NCBI RefSeq assembly: GCF_902498995.1 | Contig: NZ_CABVLY010000007.1 | Span: 62,001-126,000, forward strand | Direction: 5' to 3' | Source of the DNA: Burkholderia anthina | Lineage (GTDB): Bacteria; Pseudomonadota; Gammaproteobacteria; Burkholderiales; Burkholderiaceae | Length of the DNA stretch: 64,000 nucleotides | Shown: positions 63,029 through 64,000 of the stretch, one piece after another | How positions within the stretch are numbered: the first letter of the stretch is position 1 | Layout of the letters: each line of letters opens with the position of its first letter | The notes under the pieces: generated by a model | What the model was told of the DNA's origin: nothing | What the model saw: the letters and a program-made list of their open reading frames with translations, nothing else | The model's database searches: none | Program-made: the position numbers and the translations under genes

Positions 63029-64000
63029 TCATGCGACCCATTCGGCCCACAGCATCGTCAGCACCGTCATCAGCGCGGGGCCGACGAACAGCCCGATCAG
63101 GCCGAACGTCTCGGCGCCGCCGAGAATGCCGAACAGCACGAGCAGGAACGGCAGGCGCGTCGAGCTGCCGATCAGCACCGGCCGCACGAAATGCTCGGCG
63201 ACGAACACGACCACGAAGCCGACCGCCAGCACCACGATCGCCCACACGGTCGCCCCCTGCACGAACAGCCACAGCGCCGCGCCGCAGAACACGATCGGCG
63301 CGCAGAACGGCAGCATCGCGGCAATGGCCGTCACGAGGCCGAGCAGCGCCGAGTGCGGGACGCCCGCGAGCGCATACGCAACGCCGAGAATGGCGCCCTC
63401 GCCCAGCCCGACGACGACCAGCCCCGTCACCGTGCCGTACACGGCCGCGACCATCCGTTCGATCAGATCCGCGCCGCCGCGCCCGAACGCACGCCGCGCG
63501 CCCTGCAGCAGCGCACCCGACAACTTGTGGCCGGCACGCAGGATCACGAACAGCGTAACCAGCATGAAGCCGAATTCGAACAACCCGTGCGCGAGCTTCG
63601 TGCCGAACTGCCGCCCGAAAGCGATGAATTTCGCGCCGCTCGCACCGTGCATCGCCGAGTCGGCATGCAGCGGATGACCGAGATTGGCCTGCCACCATTG
63701 GGTGATCTGCGCGGACCCGTAAGGCAGCCGCCCGACCACGTCCGGCAGCGGAATGCCGTTGTCCTGGATCGAGTGCAGCCACATGCGCAAGTCGTGCTCC
63801 TGCGCGAACGCCTGCCCCAGCGCGAGCGCCACCGGCAGCACGACGAGCAGCGAAATCCCGGCGGTGATCACCGTCGCGGTCAGGGTCGGCCGGTCGCGAA
63901 ACCACCGGTCCGACTCGAAGCGTTTCAGCAACGGCCACAGCGCGATCGCGATCACGCATGCCCATGCAATGGCGGGAATGAAATCGCGGATCACCCACAG
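63029..64000 (-). CDS. AI-2E family transporter (partial, N-terminus outside window)
   Basis: Membrane protein of the AI-2E/PerM family; 323 residues are visible and roughly 30 N-terminal residues lie beyond base 64000. Family blocks are AIAWACVIAIALWPLLKRF near the beginning, a central LGEGAILGVAYALAGVPHSALLG (read as LGVAYALAGVPHSALLG) region, and the C-terminal EHFVRPVLIGSSTRLPFLLV, LFGILGGAETFGLIGLFVGPAL (in part). The reading frame is open to the window end (CTG TGG GTG ATC CGC), so the GTG at 63994 should not be taken as the start. Family function ranges from autoinducer export to ion transport. Confidence 0.85.
   Translation of the reverse strand: MWVIRDFIPAIAWACVIAIALWPLLKRFESDRWFRDRPTLTATVITAGISLLVVLPVALALGQAFAQEHDLRMWLHSIQDNGIPLPDVVGRLPYGSAQITQWWQANLGHPLHADSAMHGASGAKFIAFGRQFGTKLAHGLFEFGFMLVTLFVILRAGHKLSGALLQGARRAFGRGGADLIERMVAAVYGTVTGLVVVGLGEGAILGVAYALAGVPHSALLGLVTAIAAMLPFCAPIVFCGAALWLFVQGATVWAIVVLAVGFVVVFVAEHFVRPVLIGSSTRLPFLLVLFGILGGAETFGLIGLFVGPALMTVLTMLWAEWVA

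Overview
The window is GC-rich (about two-thirds G+C) and almost fully coding. Its content points to a Burkholderia species, most probably of the Burkholderia cepacia complex. Reasons are the trimeric porin of the OmpC/Gram-negative porin type, a DUF4148 secreted protein, many LysR/IclR/GntR/AraC regulators, ACS-type MFS carriers, a NodT-type RND tripartite pump with its own two-component system, and an AcpA-type phosphatase. I see no ribosomal, tRNA, replication or cell-division genes and no insertion sequences, phage or CRISPR. Together with the high density of small catabolic units, each with its own regulator, this suggests a secondary chromosome. The species and replicon are inference.

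Layout. 1-3251: aromatic amino acid module (aromatic aminotransferase cut by the window edge, AroP-type permease, divergent Lrp-type regulator). 3297-9041: DMT transporter, secreted AcpA-type phosphatase, di-haem cytochrome c peroxidase, methyltransferase, orphan Tai4-like immunity protein. 9400-16451: GntR regulator, SDR dehydrogenase, BKACE (beta-keto acid cleavage enzyme), MFS carrier, AtoE-type short-chain fatty acid carrier, ClC channel. 16625-24177: cytosine-deaminase-like amidohydrolase, VOC protein, porin, DUF4148 protein, LysR regulator divergent from a FUSC efflux protein, small secreted protein. 24307-27820: P1-family aminopeptidase, APC permease, LuxR-type regulator. 28134-30879: LysR, AEC carrier, secreted PF03640-like protein. 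31020-35010: beta-alanine/omega-amino acid catabolism (mmsA, omega-aminotransferase, divergent LysR).

35034-38030: a MarR-small membrane protein-MFS operon behind a nested palindromic operator, a cupin enzyme and a decayed AraC gene. 38229-40046: PAS-GGDEF diguanylate cyclase. 40107-45920: two paralogous ACS carriers, an MBL-fold protein with an altered metal motif, and a regulator made of two fused IclR units. 46170-51376: a 47-aa small protein, Lrp/LysE pair, YqaA protein, acyl-CoA synthetase divergent from a Crp/Fnr regulator. 51605-59703: RND pump, adaptor, NodT outer membrane factor, response regulator and sensor kinase, one tightly packed operon. 59799-64000: LysE carrier, AraC/SDR divergent pair, a lipoprotein, a heptamer tandem repeat, and an AI-2E transporter cut by the window edge.

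No single unit is an obviously new defence or mobile system. The parts I rate most worth follow-up are the double-IclR/MBL/ACS locus, the BKACE cluster, the cytosine-deaminase variant with a substituted active-site Asp, the orphan immunity gene and the MarR operator. Family assignments rest on reading the translated sequence and remembered family motifs; no database search was run.
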